64,000 bases of DNA from Cephalopachus bancanus. Lineage: Eukaryota; Chordata; Mammalia; Primates; Tarsiidae. This document shows positions 28,301 through 40,743 of this stretch, piece by piece (positions within the stretch are counted from its first letter, which is position 1; each line of letters begins with the position of its first letter). The position numbers and the translations under genes were made by a program. The notes under the pieces were generated by a model. That model had not been told where the DNA came from. It made no database searches and was given only the letters and a program-made list of their open reading frames with translations. The stretch lies in the NCBI GenBank assembly GCA_027257055.1, contig JAPVLO010000232.1:186001-250000 (forward strand). The letters run 5' to 3'.

Positions 28301-28644
28301 TCCTTCCCTGCCCGGGGCGCACACATGTTCCAGCGTCTCGGGTCAAGTCCCCATGTCCTCCCCTGGCCCCACGACCCCTCCACCTCGCACAGCAGGAGCC
28401 GGCGCAACGTTCTGGGCCCTGGATTTCCGGGGACGTGCACCTGCCATCCCCCACTCTGCCCTTTGCCTCCCCGCTGCTGCTCGGGCTGGAGGCTCAGGCC
28501 TCCCTCCTCCTAGGAGCCTGCCCTGGACAATCACTTCCCTGCCCCGCCCACGTCTCTAGCCCTGCCCCTCCCTGGCACTTCTAAACCCCCAGTCCCGTGT
28601 CCACCTGCTCACGGGGGTATGTGCCTTTTATTTTTAAAGAATTT
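25309..28644. other. GC-rich, almost repeat-free block, nothing recognised
   Basis: 3.3 kb without any Alu or L1. A (C)13 run lies near 27585. Weak MIR-like words occur near 25670 and 26637. No conserved protein segment or miR-183/96/182 hairpin was found. Confidence 0.6.
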
Positions 28645-28935
28645 TCAGGCGCGGTGGCTCAGCCTGTCATCCCAGCACTTTGGGAGGCCAAGGTGAGAGG
28701 ATTGCCTGAGCCTGGGGGCTCGAGACCAGCCTGGGCAACTTGGTGAGACCTCATCGCTACATTAAATCACAAAAACTAGCCGGGCGTGATGGCCTGCGTC
28801 TGTAATTCCAGCTGCTTGGAAGGCTGAGGCGGAAGGATCGCCTGAGCCCCGCAGGTCGAGGCTGCGGTGGTTGTGAGCTTGCCACTGCACTCCAGCCTGG
28901 GTGACAAGAGTGAGACTCCAACTCTAAAAAACAAA
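28645..28935 (+). mobile_element. Alu, full length
   Basis: GGCGCGGTGGCTCAGCCTGT; intermediate between old and young types. Confidence 0.9.
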
Positions 28936-29050
28936 TTTTTTTTGGAGTATTATTTTATTGTGGGTTTATCAGATATTCTTCCCCCCCCCGCATTTTTTAT
29001 TCTTTTTGTTGTTGTTGTTAAAATACATTTAACAAAAAATGGGCCATTTT

Positions 29051-29290
29051 GGCAAGAGACTGTGGCTCATGGCTATAATCCCAGCACTTGGGGAGGCTGA
29101 GGCATGAGGATTGCTTGAGCCCAGGAGTTCAAGATCAACTTAGGCAACATGGTGACATCTCGTGCCAACAAAAAAATCTGCCAGGTGTAGTGGCCCATGT
29201 CTGTAGTCCCAACTACTCAGACGTGACGTGATCATGCCACTGCACTCCAGCCTGGGCCACAGAGTGAGACCTTGACTCAAAAAAAAAAAG
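29051..29290 (+). mobile_element. Alu with internal deletion
   Basis: The right arm lacks about 50 bp near 29220; ends in A11. Confidence 0.88.
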
Positions 29291-29456
29291 CATCTTAATG
29301 CTTTGTAAGTGCACAGTTCAGCAGCATTAAGTGCATCCACAACATGTGCAACCATCACCACTAACAGTTTCCAGGGATTTAATCGTCCCGGACAGAAACT
29401 CTGTACTGTGAGACAGCCCCCACCCCACCCCACCACCCCAGCCCCAGGGAGTGCTA
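29291..29456 (-). repeat. L1 3' UTR fragment, left part
   Basis: TAAGTGCACAGTTCAGCAGC and CATGTGCAACCATCACCACT are standard antisense L1 text. The element resumes at about 29727 (TATGGATTTGCCTGCTCTGA), so 29457-29726 is a replacement or insertion. Confidence 0.7.
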
Positions 29457-29726
29457 TAGTTCTATTGGACGCATAACAAAGCTGGCTAAGGATTGGAGGC
29501 TTGCAGGTTTGAAATCCGCGCGCGCAGGGAATTGTGCACACAGAAGCTGGGACCTAGGGCCTTTGTTGTCTGGTGTGTCCTCACCATGCTCGGCGCCATT
29601 TTGGGAGCCGCCCCTCTGGTCGCTTCCTGTACCCTTCAACAGTCCCTTTAATAAATCTCTTGGTCCTGGCCGGGTGTGGAGTCATCATTACTGGCGCCGA
29701 AATTCTTTTGGGAGTTTCTGGGCTTA
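29457..29726 (+). mobile_element. Probable ERV fragment (LTR end plus leader)
   Basis: This block interrupts an L1. It has AATAAATCTCTTGGTCCTGG at about 29650, a 3'-LTR-like poly(A) region. It then has TTACTGGCGCCGAAATTC at about 29688, resembling an LTR/primer-binding-site junction. No clean TG...CA ends or duplication were found, so the assignment is tentative. Confidence 0.4.
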
Positions 29727-30155
<429 letters not shown>

Positions 30156-30159
30156 CCCT

Positions 30160-30745
30160 TCCTGCATCTTGAATGTCTTTCGTCTGGGATTATTTTCCTT
30201 CTGCCAGAACTTCACCTTCAGAATCTCCTATGGTGGGGCCTTATCTCTTCAGATTTTCGCAGTCTTAATACAGACTTATTTCACCTTTGTTCTGAAAGGC
30301 ATGTTCGTTGGGCTTAGAATCCTAAACTGACAGTAATTTTCTCTCAGCACTTGAAGACCCAGCTCCATTGTCATCTGGTTTCCACTCTGTCCACAACTGC
30401 CATGCTCCAAAGATAATCCTTTTTTTCTGTTAAACTTTTCTTTTTGTCTTTGTTTCCTGTAATTTCACTATGACATGTTTAAGCGCGAATTTCCTTTTAT
30501 CTATTCAGCTTGGAAGTCATTGGACTCCTTGGGTCTGTCTGTGGCTATCTTTCATCGTAGTCAAAAATTCTTCAGTCAGCCGCATTTCACCCATTACTTC
30601 TCTCTGTTTCTCTCTCCTTCTGCATGTTAGACTCTCCTATAACTCCACTCTCCCTCCGCTTTTCTTCTGAGCTTCCACCTTTTTGACTCTCTCTGGATAA
30701 TTTTCACTAATTCTCTCTTTAGCCGTGTCTAAACTCACCCATTGA
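30160..30745 (-). repeat. Probable L1-type repeat
   Basis: TTCACTATGACATGTTTAAG, AGCTTGGAAGTCATTGGACT and CTCTCTGGATAATTTTCAC resemble antisense text of an old L1M/HAL1-type element. Subfamily not certain and no coding potential. Confidence 0.45.
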
Positions 30746-30749
30746 GGTT

Positions 30750-30913
30750 TTGTTTTCTTTTTCTTTCTTTTTTCTTTTTCTTTTCTTTTTTTTTTTGAGA
30801 CAGGGTCTCCCTGTGTTGCCCAGTCTGGTCTCAAACTCCTGGCCTCAAGCAATCCTTCTGCCTCAGCCTTCCAAAACACCGGGTTTGAATGCATGAACCA
30901 CTATGGCTGGCCC
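30750..30913 (-). mobile_element. Alu monomer
   Basis: Long CT/T-rich head and a single arm ending CACTATGGCTGGCCC. Confidence 0.82.
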
Positions 30914-30920
30914 TGAGGGG

Positions 30921-31208
30921 TTTTTTTTGAGTTGGAGTCTCACTCTGTCACCCAGAGTGGAGTACATGGCACGCTCATGGTCACTGCAGCCTTGACCTGC
31001 TGGGCTCTGGTAATCCTTCCACCTCAGCCTCCCAAGTAGCTGGGACTACAGGTTCGTGCCACCACACCTGGCTAACTTTTTAATTTTTTGAAGAGATGAG
31101 GTCTCACCATGTCACCCAGGCTGGTCTAGAATTTCTGGGCTCAAGAAATCCTCCCTCCTCGGCTTCCCAAAGTGTGAAGATTACATATGGGAGCCACCAC
31201 ACTCGGCC
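30921..31208 (-). mobile_element. Alu, full length
   Basis: T8 head, GAGTTGGAGTCTCACTCTGT; ends GAGCCACCACACTCGGCC. Confidence 0.9.
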
Positions 31209-31400
31209 CGAATTTGCTTTTATAAGAAACCCACTCTCATCTAACCCACTCCTCTGATAATGACATTACGTCACTCATGAAGGCAGAGCCCCATGACTCC
31301 ATCACCTCTTAGCGGTCCCACCTGTCAACACTGCTGCACCGGAGAGTCCGTTTCCAGCACATGAACTTGTGGGAACACATTCAGACCACAGCAGTATTTA
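31209..31400. repeat. Ancient interspersed repeat, family unknown
   Basis: CACTCATGAAGGCAGAGCCC, ATCACCTCTTAGCGGTCCCA and ACACATTCAGACCACAGCAG are a familiar high-copy mammalian text. I cannot fix the family. 31401-31585 shows nothing further. Confidence 0.4.
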
Positions 31401-31585
31401 CACAATATGGCGCCCAGCAAAAATAGAGCCCTCAATAAATGAAACAAAAGGAGGAGTTTGGAAATAGATCTAATGAACATCAATGCTTGATTATGAGATA
31501 AAGTGAGTTTTTAAAAGCAAGTAGGTAGGGAAGGCGGATCTCGATCTCTCTCCCCCTAGTAAATTCTTTCCATTCCATGGGCTTT

Positions 31586-32012
31586 TTTTTTTTCTTTTTT
31601 GAGTAGTAGTCTCTGTCGCCCAGGCTGGAGTGCAGTGACACACTCACGGCCACCACAGCCTCGACCTACTGGGCTCAGGCAATTCTTCTGCCTCAGCCTT
31701 TCAAGTAGCTGGAACTACAGGTGTGCACCATCGCACCTGGCTAATTTTTGTCTCGCCAAGTTGCCCAGGCTGTTCTCAAACCCCTGAGCTCAGGCAATCC
31801 TCTTGCCTCTGCCTCCCAAAGGGCTGGGATGACAGGTGCACGTCACCACACAGGCACACACCACCACACCCAGCTAATTTTTAAAAAACTTACTGTCGAG
31901 ACGAGGTCTCGCCAAGTTGCCCAGGCTGGTCTCCAACCCCTGGGCTCAGGCAATCCTCTTGCCTCTGCCTCCCAAAGCGCTGGGATTATGGGTGTGAGCC
32001 ACTGAGCCCAGC
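31586..32012 (-). mobile_element. Trimeric Alu
   Basis: Two left-type arms: GTCTCGCCAAGTTGCCCAGG occurs at 31750 and 31906, and CTTGCCTCTGCCTCCCAAAG occurs twice. Total about 427 bp. Confidence 0.85.
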
Positions 32013-32219
32013 CCAGTCTCCATTCGTAACGGAAATCATATCGGAGAACATTTTTCTTGAAGTGTTCCATTTAAGTTAGCGAGACTGAGTCTTCAACATG
32101 GAATTTGTGCTTTGGGGGAACTACCATATTTTTTCGAGAGAGACTGGTCAAAACTTATTTTCAAAAATCAAGATGATTGGCTCTTTCCTTCCCTCCCTCC
32201 CTCCTTTCTTCCTTTCATC

Positions 32220-32495
32220 TTTCTTATTGAGTGGGAGTCTCACTCTGTCACCCAGGGTGGAGTGCAGGGGCACGATCGTGGTTCACCAGAGCTTCAATCA
32301 CTCAGGCGATCCTCCTGCCTCAGCCTCCTGAGTAGCTGAGATTGTAGTGTGCACCACCACACCTGGCTAAGTTTTTTGTAGAAATGAGGTCTCGCTGTGT
32401 TGCCCAGTTAATCTGAAACTTCTGGACTCAAGCAATCCTCCCGCTTTGGTCACCTAAACTGCTGGGATTACAGGCATGAACCACCGCACTTGGCC
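32220..32495 (-). mobile_element. Alu, old
   Basis: A (CCCT/CTTT)n head at 32190-32220 precedes it. 32496-32725 beyond it is AT-rich and unassigned. Confidence 0.88.
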
Positions 32496-32725
32496 AGGTT
32501 TTGTGTTTTTTTTCAAATTAAAATGTGCTTTATTCAATAAGTTATTTTAAAACCTATTTTCTCAAGTCATATCATAAAATGTTACTTGAAAATAATGTCC
32601 CAATTATAATTAATCTTCATTTTATTTTATCTAATAAAATATTTAATATTTTCTCCCGTTAGCAAAAGGAAAATTATTTACCAGCTGGCAAACTAATTAG
32701 TTCTTATGCTTTTCTTTTTATTATT

Positions 32726-33035
<310 letters not shown>

Positions 33036-33196
33036 TAAAATTATTGAAACTGTTTGTTCATGATGTCTAACGAAATTAAATGGCTTTATTTCTGATTTTC
33101 TAATATAAGATTCTTGTTCATTTTTCCCTAAAGCCAAATGCCAGAGTTTGAAACACTCATGAACACATGTCTATTGAAGGAATACCAGGCCTTCTT

Positions 33197-33496
33197 TTTT
33201 TTTTTTTTTTTTTTTTTTTTAGTTGGAGTCTCACTCTGTCACCCAGACTAGAGTGCAGTGGCTGCTCCCGGCCACCTCAGCCTCGACCTGCTGGGCTCTG
33301 GCGATCCTTCCGCCTCAGACTTCCAAGTAACTGGAACTGCAGGCGCACGCTACCACACCTGGCTAATTTTTGATTTATTGTAGAGATGCGGTCTCGCCAA
33401 GTTGCCCAGGCGGGTCTCGAATCCACGGGCTCAGGCAATCCACTCACCTCAGCCTTCCAAGGCGCGGGATTACAGGCTGAGCCACTGAGCCCAGCT
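33197..33496 (-). mobile_element. Alu of the young lineage
   Basis: T30-like head and GCAGGCGCACGCTACCACAC text; flanks GGCCTTCTTTT and AGCCCTTCTTTT. Confidence 0.92.
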
Positions 33497-33502
33497 AAGC
33501 CC

Positions 33503-33652
33503 TTCTTTTTTATTAAAAAAATTTTTTTTAGTAAATAGCAATGGGTCTTACTATGTTGCCCAGGCTAGTGTCAAACTCCTGGCCTCAAGTGATCCTCTTG
33601 CCTCAGCTTCTCAAAGTGCTGGGATTACAGGTGTAAGCCACCATGCCCAGCC
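33503..33652 (-). mobile_element. Alu monomer
   Basis: One arm only, ending AAGCCACCATGCCCAGCC. Confidence 0.83.
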
Positions 33653-33774
33653 CTTATGTCTTCTTACCATAGTCTTCAAGTCAAAAACTATTTATTATCT
33701 TAGTAACACATTAAATTGTATAGATACAAATGAAACACTGAGTGTACAAACCAATTACTCAAAACATGAAAATA

Positions 33775-34053
33775 AGGCACTGGGGAGTGCTAGGTATAAT
33801 CCCAGAATTTTGAGAGGCTGAGGCTGGAGGATTAATTGAAGCCAGTAACTCAAGACCAGACTGGGCAACATAGCAAAACCTTGTCTTTACAAAAAAACAG
33901 AACAACTTAGCTGAGCATGGTGGTATGCACTTGTAGTCTCAGCTACTTGGGAGACTGAGGTGGGAGGATCGCTTGAGCCCAGGATGTTGAGCCATGATCG
34001 TGCAACTGCACTCCATCCTGGGTGACTGAGCAAGAACCGGTCTCAAAACCAGA
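33775..34053 (+). mobile_element. Alu, old, diverged
   Basis: GGTATAATCCCAGAATTTTG through GAGCAAGAACCGGTCTC. Confidence 0.85.
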
Positions 34054-34329
34054 AAGCAATGATTTTCGTTTCCTAACCTGTCTGAATATGCTAGGTTAAG
34101 CAAGTGTCCTGTATGTGAAAAAAATAACATGCAGAATTAACAGCGATTTCACAAGTCTTGGTAAAGGTTTCTTGGTATACTTGCCAGGAAGTGATGAAAG
34201 AAATTCACTTGAATGATTGAGTTTTTAAAAATTTTTTGGTAGGTCAGGTGACTTCTTTGCTTTCAGCAAATCGAAGAACTGAATGGCTTTGTCAGCAAGT
34301 AGATCATTAAAAATAATTTGTGATGACAG

Positions 34330-34450
34330 ATTATGATTCTGGCTATAATTCAGGAAGAATTGAAAGAATTGATTGAAGTTACTATATCAAAATGCTTTCC
34401 ATTCCCGTCTCCTTACTTATGTGAACAAAGATTCTTAGTGTGCACATGAA
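34330..34450 (+). pseudogene. hAT transposase C-terminal remnant
   Basis: A plus-strand frame reads AIIQEELKELIEVTISKCFP and then FPSPYLCEQRF before degrading to stops. The PFP..YLCEQ.F pattern is the conserved C-terminal dimerisation motif of hAT (Charlie/ZBED-type) transposases. Nothing else of the protein is readable within 34054-34560, which is AT-rich and otherwise unassigned. Confidence 0.65.
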
Positions 34451-34816
34451 AAAGAGGACCTAAATTATTTCTGAATTTTTTCCAATTAAACCATGGATAT
34501 AAAAATTAATTATAAAACAAACAAACAGCAGTCCAATCATCTCAATAGGAGAGACATTTCAAATAACACTTTATAACAGCTTTATTGAGATTTAATTCAC
34601 ATCCCACAGTTCAGTGATTTTTAGTACACTGTGTCTACAAGGTGATGCCACTGTGACCGCTGTCTAATCCTAGAATATACTCATTGTCCCCAAATGAAAC
34701 CTGCTGCACACCGCAGTCACTTATCCCCTGCTCACCCCAGTCCCTGGTCACCACTAGTCTACTTTCTGACTCTGTGGACTTGCCTATTCTGGACATTTCA
34801 CCCAACTCTATGTTTT

Positions 34817-35485
34817 TGTTTTCTTGTTTTTTTTTTAAATTTTAAAAATGTGGGGTACAACTCAGGATTAGGTATATAAATGGTCATTGTTCAGGTACCC
34901 TTGTTGATGAGGTGTGCCCCCACTCCCTGCCCCGGCAGTTTCCCACTACTGCCAATCTCTTCCTTATAGTAGTATGATAATTGTTCAAGGTCCGCTTACG
35001 TGTGAGAACGTGTGGTACTCAATTCTTTGTTTCTGTGATAGATCACTCAGTATCACAGACTCTTAAGTTCATCCAGGTTGCTGCAAAGTTCATGATCTTG
35101 TTCTTTTTATGGCTGCGTAATATTGCATCATATATATGTAACACATTTTTTTTTTTTTTGGATTCGGAGTCTCACTCTGTCGCCCAGACTGGAGTGCAGT
35201 GCCCACTCCCAGCCACCACAGCCTCCACCTGCTGGGCTCCGGCGATCTTTCTGCCTCAGCCTTCTGTAGCTGGAACTGCAGGCGCGCACTACCACGCCCA
35301 GCTAATTTTTTGATTTATTGTAGAGATGAGGTCTCGCCAAGTTGCCCAGGCGGGTCTCGAACCCGCAGCCTCAAGGCAATCCACTCACCTCAGCCTCCCA
35401 AGGCACGGGATTACAGGCTGAGCCACCAAGCCCGGCTTATGTTACACATTTTTTTATCCAGTCCTCTTTCCATGGGCAACACAAC
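34817..35485 (-). mobile_element. Younger L1 3' end inserted in the older L1
   Basis: The block reads as the antisense 3' end of a younger L1: GTACAACTCAGGATTAGGTA (34855), GTGAGAACGTGTGGTACTCA (35000) and ATCCAGGTTGCTGCAAAGTT (35071). It is flanked by AACTCTATGTTT on both sides (about 34805 and 35486), a 12-bp target duplication. An Alu (35147-35437) lies inside it. Confidence 0.7.
35147..35437 (-). mobile_element. Alu of the young lineage, in an L1
   Basis: Flanked by TATGTAACACATTTTT and TATGTTACACATTTTT. Confidence 0.93.
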
Positions 35486-35791
35486 AACTCTATGTTTAAC
35501 TTTTTGAGAAACTACCAGATTATTTTCCAAAGCAACTGTATCATTTGACATTCCCTCTAGCATGTATGAGGACTGTAATTCTTCACACCCTTGTCAACAC
35601 TTGTTATTGTCCATCTTCTTTATTGTGCCCCTCCAGTGAGTGGGAAGTGGTCTCTCATTGTGCTTTTGATTTGCATTTCCCTAATGACTAATCACACCGA
35701 GCATGTTTTCATGCACTTACTGGCCATTTGAATATCCTCTTTAGAGAAACGTCTTGTCAAATCTTTCGCCCATTTAAAAATTGAGTTATCC

Positions 35792-36187
35792 AGGCAAAGG
35801 CTCAAACTTTACATGCACGATAACCACTTGTATACCTAATCCTGAATTGTACCCCATATCTTTTTTTTTTTTTTTTTTTTGAGTTGGAGTCTCACTCTGT
35901 CGCCCAGACTGGAGTACAGTGGCCGCTCCCGGCCACCGCAGCCTTGACCTGCTGGGCTCCGGCGATCCTTCCGCCTCAGCCTTCCGAGTAGCCGGAATTA
36001 CAGGCATGCGCTACCACGCCCGGCTGATTTTTTGATTTATTGTAGAGATGAGGTCTCGCTGCCCAGGCGGGTCTTGAACCCGCGGGCTCAGGCCATCCAC
36101 TCACCTCAGCCTCCCAAAGGCACGGGATTACAGGCTGAGCCACCCAGCCTGGTTGTACCCCATATCTTTACAATAAAATATATTTTT
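35792..36187 (+). mobile_element. Very short 5'-truncated L1 tail, split by an Alu
   Basis: About 110 bp of L1 3' end: TATACCTAATCCTGAATTGT before the Alu and CAATAAAATATATTTTTAAA after it, so it ends in a poly(A)-signal-like tail. Flanks AAAAATTGAGTTATCC (35776) and AAAAATTGGGTTACC (36188) are the target duplication. Its text is the reverse of that at 34855. Confidence 0.7.
35864..36152 (-). mobile_element. Alu of the young lineage, in an L1 tail
   Basis: Perfect duplication TTGTACCCCATATCTTT (35847 and 36153). Confidence 0.95.
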
Positions 36188-36800
36188 AAAAATTGGGTTA
36201 CCTTTTATTGGTGAGCTGCAATATTTCTTTGTATCTTCTGGGTATTAGACCCCCACTAGGTATGTGATTTACAAATATTTTCTCCCATTGTATGAATTGT
36301 CTTTTCACCTTTTATTAGTGTCCTTTGAATCATAGAAGTTTTGAATTTTGATGAAATTCTAAATTATTTATTTCTTCTCTGGTTGCTTGGGCTTTTGGTG
36401 CCATATCTAAGAAACCATGACCTTATCCAACATACAGAGTTGTACTTTCTCCTAGAAGTCTACAGGGTTGATCTTGGTGACTCATGCCTGTAATCCCAAT
36501 CCTCTTCTAGGTTCCTTGCATTCCTATATGGAATGCTTTTCAATTTGCAATTTGTCCATTTTCACAAAAGAAGCCAGTTGAAATTTTGATAGGGATTGCA
36601 CTGAACTTGTTGATCAACCTGGGGACTGTTGTCATCTCAACAGTATTGAGTCCTCCAACACATAAACAAGGACTATCTATTTATTTAAGCCTTCATTTTC
36701 TTTCAGTGATGTTTTACAGTTTGCAATGTCACGTTTTGATTTTCCTTGTTAAATTTATTCCTAAATATTTTATTATTTTTGATGCTATTGAAAATAGATT

Positions 36801-37090
36801 TTTGTTGTTGTTGTTGGAGTCTCACTCTGTCATCCAGGCTAGAATGCAATGGCATACTGATGGGCACTGCAGCCACGACCTGCTGGGCTCAGGCGATCCT
36901 TCCACCACAGCATTCCAAGTAGTTGGAACTACAGGCGTGCGCCACCACGCCTGGCTAATTTTTTGATCTGTTGTAGAGATGAGGTCTCACCTAGTTGCCC
37001 AGACTGGTCTTGAACCCATGGGCTCAGGCAATCCTCTTACCTTGGCCTCCCAAAGTGTTGGGATTATAGGTGTGAGCCACAGCACCCAGC
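36801..37090 (-). mobile_element. Alu, full length
   Basis: (TTG)n head; interrupts the old L1. Confidence 0.9.
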
Positions 37091-37216
37091 CTGATTTTTT
37101 TTTTTTTAATTTCATTTTTGGTTTGGTCATTTCTAGGATGTAGAAACACAATTGATTTTTGTGTATTTACCTTGTATCCTGCAACTTTGCTGAACTTGTT
37201 TACTCATTCCAGTAGA

Positions 37217-37505
37217 TTTTTTTTTTTTTTTTTGAGTTAGAGTCTCACTCTTGTCACCCAGGCTGGAGGGCAGTGGCATGCTTCCGGCCGGCCACTGCAG
37301 CCTTGACCCACTGGGCTCCGGCGAGCCTTTCCTAGTAGCTGGAACTACAGGCGCAGGCTACTACACCCAGCTAATTTTTGATTTATTGTAGAGACGAGGT
37401 CTTGCCAAGTTGCCTGGGGAGGTCTCGAACCCGTGGGCTCAGGCAATCCTCTCAACTTGGCCTCCCAAAGTGCTGGCATTATAGGATAAGCCACTGAGCC
37501 TGGCC
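37217..37505 (-). mobile_element. Alu, full length
   Basis: Flanked by CCAGTAGATTTTT and CCAGAAGATTTTT, inside the old L1. Confidence 0.92.
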
Positions 37506-37618
37506 TCCAGAAGATTTTTAATGTATTCCTTAGGAGTTTTTATATACGAGATTATGTGATCTGCAAATAGAGACAGCTTTACTTTTCCTCTCCAATTTGA
37601 ATGCTTTTGTCCTCATAA

Positions 37619-37786
<168 letters not shown>

Positions 37787-37972
37787 TAATGTTCTTGCCT
37801 AACCTCCCTGGCTAGTCCCTCTAGTACAACATTAACTAGAAGTAGTGAAGTAGACATCTTTATCTTATTTCTGATTTAAGGGAAAGTTTTCTCTTTCACG
37901 ACTAAGCATGGTGCTCACTGTGGGTTTTTTGTAGATGCTCTTTATGGGTTCAGAAATTTCCCTTGTTTCTAG

Positions 37973-38272
<300 letters not shown>

Positions 38273-38720
38273 CGCTTTCTTTTTTTTTAGTGTAGATATG
38301 TACAGCTATACTTTTTCCTCTAAATACTGTTTTAGCTGCATCTCATATGTTTTGGCATGCTGAGTTTTTACCTTCATTCAGCTCAAAATATTTCCTAGTT
38401 TATCTTTTGATTTATTCTTTGACCCACTGGTTACTTAGGAATGTGTTCATATATTTTTACTAATTTCTTTACGTTCTTAATTTCTAATTTCACTCCATTG
38501 TGATAAGATACTATACTTTGTACAACTTTAATCCTTGTAAATTTATTAAGGCGTATTTTGTGGTTTAGTATATGATCTATCCTAAAAAATGTTCCATGTG
38601 CATTTGAGAAGAGTATGTATTCTGTTGTTATTGGGTGGAGTGCTCTATAGCTGTCTGCTAGGTCTAGTTGGTTTGTGATGCTGTTAAAGTCTTCTATTTC
38701 CTTGTTGATCTTCTGCTAGA

Positions 38721-39004
38721 AAGTCGCCTCAGCCTTTAAATGTCATTTTAAACCCAGGTGTTGGTCTTGCGGTATCTCCTCGGCTGTGCTCATGTCCCCT
38801 CTGGGCTGCTCCTCCCCTAGCAAAATCTTCTGGTCTTCTGCACAGTTGGAGAGGGTCAGCAGCTTGGGCGCACACACGGGGGGGAGCCCTCGTTGTCCAC
38901 GACATCTTAGGCTTTCAAGCTCGCCTCCTGCCACAACCCCCCCTGTGTCCCCCGTGACGAGGGGAACCCAGAACCGCTGATCTTTGGGTCCTCCATGTGC
39001 ATGA
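38721..39004. other. Intergenic, nothing recognised
   Basis: Lies between the old L1 and the mariner copy. A minus-strand frame is open here but matches no family I know. Confidence 0.45.
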
Positions 39005-39560
39005 GGAGGACCCCAAAAAGGGAATTTATTTATTTAAAAAACTGTGTGTTTATTCTCACATTTAAACTCCAGTCCTCTCCGTTGGATGCCATACACCTAT
39101 GAGACACTTTCTCCACTGCTCAGAACAGTTTTGAACTTGTCCATTTGGATGCCTTTGAGTGCTTCTGCCGTTTTTTGTTTCGCCTCTTCCACATTGGCAA
39201 AACATTCCCCTTTGAGGACTTTTTAAATTTGGGGAGACAGACAAAAAGTCGCTCAAGGTGAGATCAGGTGAATAGGGAGGGTGGCACGGGGGTCGTGCTA
39301 GTTTTGGTCCCAAACTGCTGAACACGCAGCACAGTGTGGGCAGGTGCACTTGTCAATCATCCATCACGAAACGGGTAAACACGCTGAAAGAATCTCCAAA
39401 AGCACTTCACGCAATCCAAACACACGTAGCCTCTTCCGACAATGCCGGCTGGTGCAGCTGTTTTCTGATTTTAACAATGTTCCTGGCGTGCTGCCGTTGC
39501 CGGCGCCCACTCTCTGTTTCTGGGGGTTCCACGCCCGTCATTTGAGAGGGATTTCGGGAG
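39005..39560 (-). pseudogene. Second mariner copy, 5'-incomplete, opposite orientation
   Basis: The minus strand carries the same transposase family as 47.1-48.5 kb. Both copies share GTGTTCAGCAGTTT and ACCTCCCTATTCACCT-like segments and the PPYSPDLTLSDF motif. The 3' end near 39005 reads TTTTTGGGGTCCTCCTC on the minus strand, a worn terminal repeat. The start is not recognisable beyond about 39560. Stops and frameshifts interrupt it. The two copies lie about 8 kb apart in inverted orientation. Confidence 0.75.
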
Positions 39561-40743
39561 GGATTTCGGGAGGGAGTGAGGCTAACTTGCATGGTCAGTT
39601 CGCCATCTTCAGTCTGAGGCCACCTTTTAGCGCTGAAGGTTTTGGCTTAAATCTCTTCCCTTTCTGCGACTTGGAAGTCTGTTTGCTAAGGCCCAGGATA
39701 GGTCCTTTCCCATTCTGGCTGCCCCCAGGACTGTCCCTGCTCCTGTCATCGCCTCGCCTGAAAAACAGAGAAGTGCCTCCGTCGGGACTCTTGATTGCAA
39801 ATGACCCAAAGGATTTCTGTTTTCACCTGAAGGAAACGTCCAGGGGGCTCCCCAGGCAGGGTCTCCCCAGCCGGCCCCAGGCCTCCCCCCCTCAGCCCCG
39901 CAGCCCCAGAAGGAAGACGCTCCCCTCCTTGACAGCGGCGTCAACAGAAGCCCGGCCACGTGCGCCTCTCTGAGCAGGGCGCCCACCGCCAGCTGGGGCA
40001 AGGGCCCCTCCCACGAGAGGGAGGGAGGCGGAGGCAGTCTCCCACACCCCCGGGATGAGAGCGAGGCGGGTCGTTCCCCCAGGGAGCACTGTGGCACTGG
40101 CACCGGCACAGGTGCAGGGCAGGCACGAGTGCCAGGTGTCCACTGCGGGGGATCGCGCCAGCCTCCCGGCCTTGGTGTAAGTCACACCCTCAGCTCGGGG
40201 CCTGGAGCATGACGACAGGAGCGGCTGCCGTTGGGCAGGGAGACGCTTCATCGGGTCCAGGCCCAGTTCATCAGGCCATCTCCTCCGCGCAGCCCACCTG
40301 GGCCTCGCCCTGCTCGTGGAAAGAACACGGGGCGGGGACAGCTGGTCACCCAGTTAGCTCCTGTCCTGGAGTGACTACTCAGAGAACAGGTCTTGTTGCA
40401 CTGAAACTGTCTGTTCAAATAAATTATTAGCTGCCCGGGGCCGGGGCCAGGGCCCCGGTGCCTTCAGGCCAACCGTTTCCTCCCTCCCTCCCACGCTCAC
40501 CATGCAAACCTGGGCACCCACAGGAACCAGCAGGTCCCAGACAGCCAAGGGATTGAGCGGGTGGTGTGGCCCGGAGGGTGGGGCCCAGGCCTGTCGGAGG
40601 ACACGGGGCGTTCGGCCCACCTCCGCCGGTTAGGGATTGAGGCCAGCTGCTCGTAACTGTGACAGAGACTGTCCTACAGGCCCCAGTCAACCTTGCCTAT
40701 TCCTTCATAGCAGAATCTTGATTTTTTTGGAACTCCAGTTTTT
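39561..40743. other. Intergenic, nothing recognised
   Basis: GC-rich, with a GAGGGATTTCGGGAGGGATTT short tandem repeat at about 39547. No gene. Confidence 0.5.

Noticed and set aside
29457..29530. tRNA-derived sequence (TGGCTAAGGATTGG and GGTTTGAAATCC)
   Set aside because: Spacing and base pairing do not make a cloverleaf; an ERV fragment is a better fit.
38743..38934. Minus-strand open frame of 63 codons near a mariner copy
   Set aside because: Too short, no recognised domain, and not in frame with the transposase next to it.
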